Shown here in pieces: positions 58,101 through 61,100 of a DNA stretch of 64,000 nucleotides; the first letter of the stretch is position 1; each line of letters starts with the position of its first letter. The translations under genes and the position numbers were made by a program. Location: the NCBI GenBank assembly GCA_028015205.1, contig CM051516.1, positions 33,370,230-33,434,229 on the forward strand, given 5' to 3'. The DNA comes from Mytilisepta virgata. Taxonomy: Eukaryota > Mollusca > Bivalvia > Mytilida > Mytilidae. The notes beneath the pieces are model-generated. The model ran no database searches. It was given only the letters and a program-made list of their open reading frames with translations, and was not told where the DNA came from.

Positions 58101-61100
58101 CCAAAACAGCAGTATCCCTGATATCCAAAAATACATGACACTGCTGACATAACTCTCCAAAATGGCAGTATCCCTGATATCCAGGATTATCGTATTTCCC
58201 CATGCCTATATCGACCTGCTGAGGCCTAGACAATTTCCCGTATTTCTGCACTGTGACGTCGTAAAGAGTTGACCCGACCCTAATATGAGCTGTCCCGAAT
58301 ATATCGGCGACGTCATAATGTTTGACCCAACGTTGACCCGAATATATCAGGAAAACATCCGGTTATAGGCAGATGGCCATTGAAAAGTAAGAAATTCCAT
58401 TAAGATTGCTAGTTAACAATACAATAAATTTATCATCAACTTTTCTTTAAACAAATATTGTAAAATATAAGCTGCTCGACACAATATGAAGCTTTTTAGC
58501 TGGCCGAAAAAGCTACACATTGTGTCTCGCGGCTGATATCTTACGATATAAGTTTGCAGAAAACCTGATAATATGTACATACATGACACTGCTGACATAA
58601 CTCTCCAAAACAGCAGTATCCCTGATATCCAGGAATACATGACACTTTATTGTAAAGCAGAGGTTATATATATATTTTTAATTAAGAATTTGTAAAAAAA
58701 TTTAAATAATTTATAAGCAATGTTAATCCTTCCTGAAATGTGAAAAGGTTTAATATCATTTAACAATAAAAAATCTAAATTTTTGTAAACTAACGATATA
58801 CAGTCAAACCTGTGTACAAAGGGTGCCCACGGAACCAAAGAAATGTGCCCTTTATAAAGAAGTTATTTTTTAAACTGTTGTTAATAACAGGGACATTTTC
58901 ACAGTACCCTTTATAGACAGTGATTTCAATATAGAGGAGCCCTTTAAGTCAGGTGTGACTGTATGATTTTACATATTTATAAATTGTACTGATGTGATAT
59001 TTAGTTGTTATTTAGCAGTAAGTTATGGTGAAAAATAATTTTTTGAGATAATACAGGGAATAGTAAAGAGATAATTATTATTAATTAATTAAGATTTTAT
59101 TAATATGGACCTATGATTACATCCTGCTAATTACAGAATCCTTGAGTCAGCAGGGCAGTATACAGGGTGAGTCTGATACAGAACCTGATGGACTTATACA
59201 GAGTATTACAAACAAACTCGGAGGAATTTTCTCCGACAGCGATAGTAGCGAGGACGCTGATATAAGTGAGAATGATGATAATGGTGATTTGGCTGATCCT
59301 TCGCTTGATAAACCAATCTTTCTTACTTCCAAAGGACCTGTACATATGTCCATGGGTAACTTGGGTGTTGTAGGAAATAATTGATGTTGTTATCATACCA
59401 CATTTTATTTTGAAATGTCCAATATTTTTGTTTTTGATGGAGGAACCATTTGATGTATGTTATGATTAGAAAAAAATCTGATTTTTTAAGGAAACTTCAT
59501 GACAGAAAAAGTTTGATAAACTGAATTTGTCTAAGGTCCCACTATTGAAGTTGGATACCGAGCACCGTTCTTGAAAGGTTTGAAAAACTTTTGAAATATA
59601 AAAGGCAAACCTAGAAAAAATTCAACTAAATGGTTAAACATGAATCTTTATAGGAGTTTATTAAGGCTATAGAATTATTGTAATGGACTTACTTAAAAAG
59701 TAAAAATCAGTGACACCTAACTGCCAAAAATGTCTGTGTCTGATTTAGACTAAGCACTATCTTTTTAATTCTATAAAATATTTCAGATGGTTCCTATATT
59801 AGTTTCTTGTCTGTTTTCACTTTGTGTTTCCTCACTGTTTGCTTTGTTTTGTTTTATATCAATACATTGTTCTCTTTATTGCAGGAAGACGTGGGAGATT
59901 TTTTAGCTGTTTTCAGTCATGTTGTAAAGGTTATTTCTTCTTGTTGATTTATTACCTTTAGACAATATATCTATTTTGATTGCACATTATATTGAAGATC
60001 TTAGGACAGAAAAAAATGTATATACATTTTTCATTAAGTCAGATTTTCCTCCCATTGAGGAGAAAGAGTTTAGACACTGTTTTCAAATTATGTGTTATAT
60101 AAAGAAACATTTACATTTCAGAAGTAAAAAAAAAAGGAAAAAGAAAAATGTTGGTATTTAGTGATGTTGAATTAAAGTTAGCCATATTTTAAAAGTGCTC
60201 AAGCTCCAGTTTTCAAATTTCAGATATCAATATTTCATAGTTTATGCATATCAGTAAAATTTCTATTTAAAAAAAAACAATTCAGTCAAAATAGATAATA
60301 GTCTGTAGAGGAGATGTTTTTTTAATTTTATATTAATGTTGTGGTAGACTAGATTCATAGTATAGATTGTTTAACTTGTCTGCTTGCTTTAACCTGCACG
60401 ATTAATATCACCATTTAATATTTATTGTGTTATACTAATGATATTCATCTTATTCTACCAGTAGCATGTTCCAGCAGTCATTTTCATATGCAGATTAAGT
60501 TTATCAGTAGCCTAATAAAGTCTCCTGCTACCCTTGTCTTCACATTAAATGATAGTTTGTATTGAGTTCTGGTTCACAGTGTTTATGATGTCATGTTTCC
60601 ATAGATTAGGCAGCAATCATTTTATTTTTAGGGGGGATCAAATGTTTGATCCTGCCTATTTTTTTCTTCAAAATTTTGGTTATGGATTTTTTTTCTGCAT
60701 TTAAACCAAAAAGTTTCCTGATTGACACAGGTCCTGCATTTTGCGGTGGTTACAAATAAACTATATATTTTCTGACGATGCATATATATTGGGATAGAAA
60801 AAAACAATAAAAATAAAACTGGAACATGTTATGCAGACTGTGCTAATGTTTTAACAGTTTGGTTACTAATTCATCTGGTCTGAGGACATCATTTATTTAA
60901 CTGTGGATTTAATAGTAAAATAAACTTGAATTGAAAAAATGCATGAGCTTAAACGTGAGCATCTGTCTTATGTGCAAAGTATGATTACTTCCTGTCGTAA
61001 TATAAAGTAGGGTACCTATTTTGTGTAATCAACTCCTCCTAAAGTTTTCAATCCATAGCATTCAAACTTGGTAGAGTGTTTGTATATACAATGGACATGT

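Noticed and set aside
55564..58185. The minisatellite as a further exon-edge echo (gatatccaga shared with exon 43)
   Set aside because: Only about 11 bases match and the remainder of the 56-bp unit does not align with exon 43 or 44.
56862..58251. Minus-strand ORFs of 432, 443 and 291 codons
   Set aside because: They are overlapping readings of the 56-bp minisatellite with a 56-residue period in every frame; no codon signature or domain.
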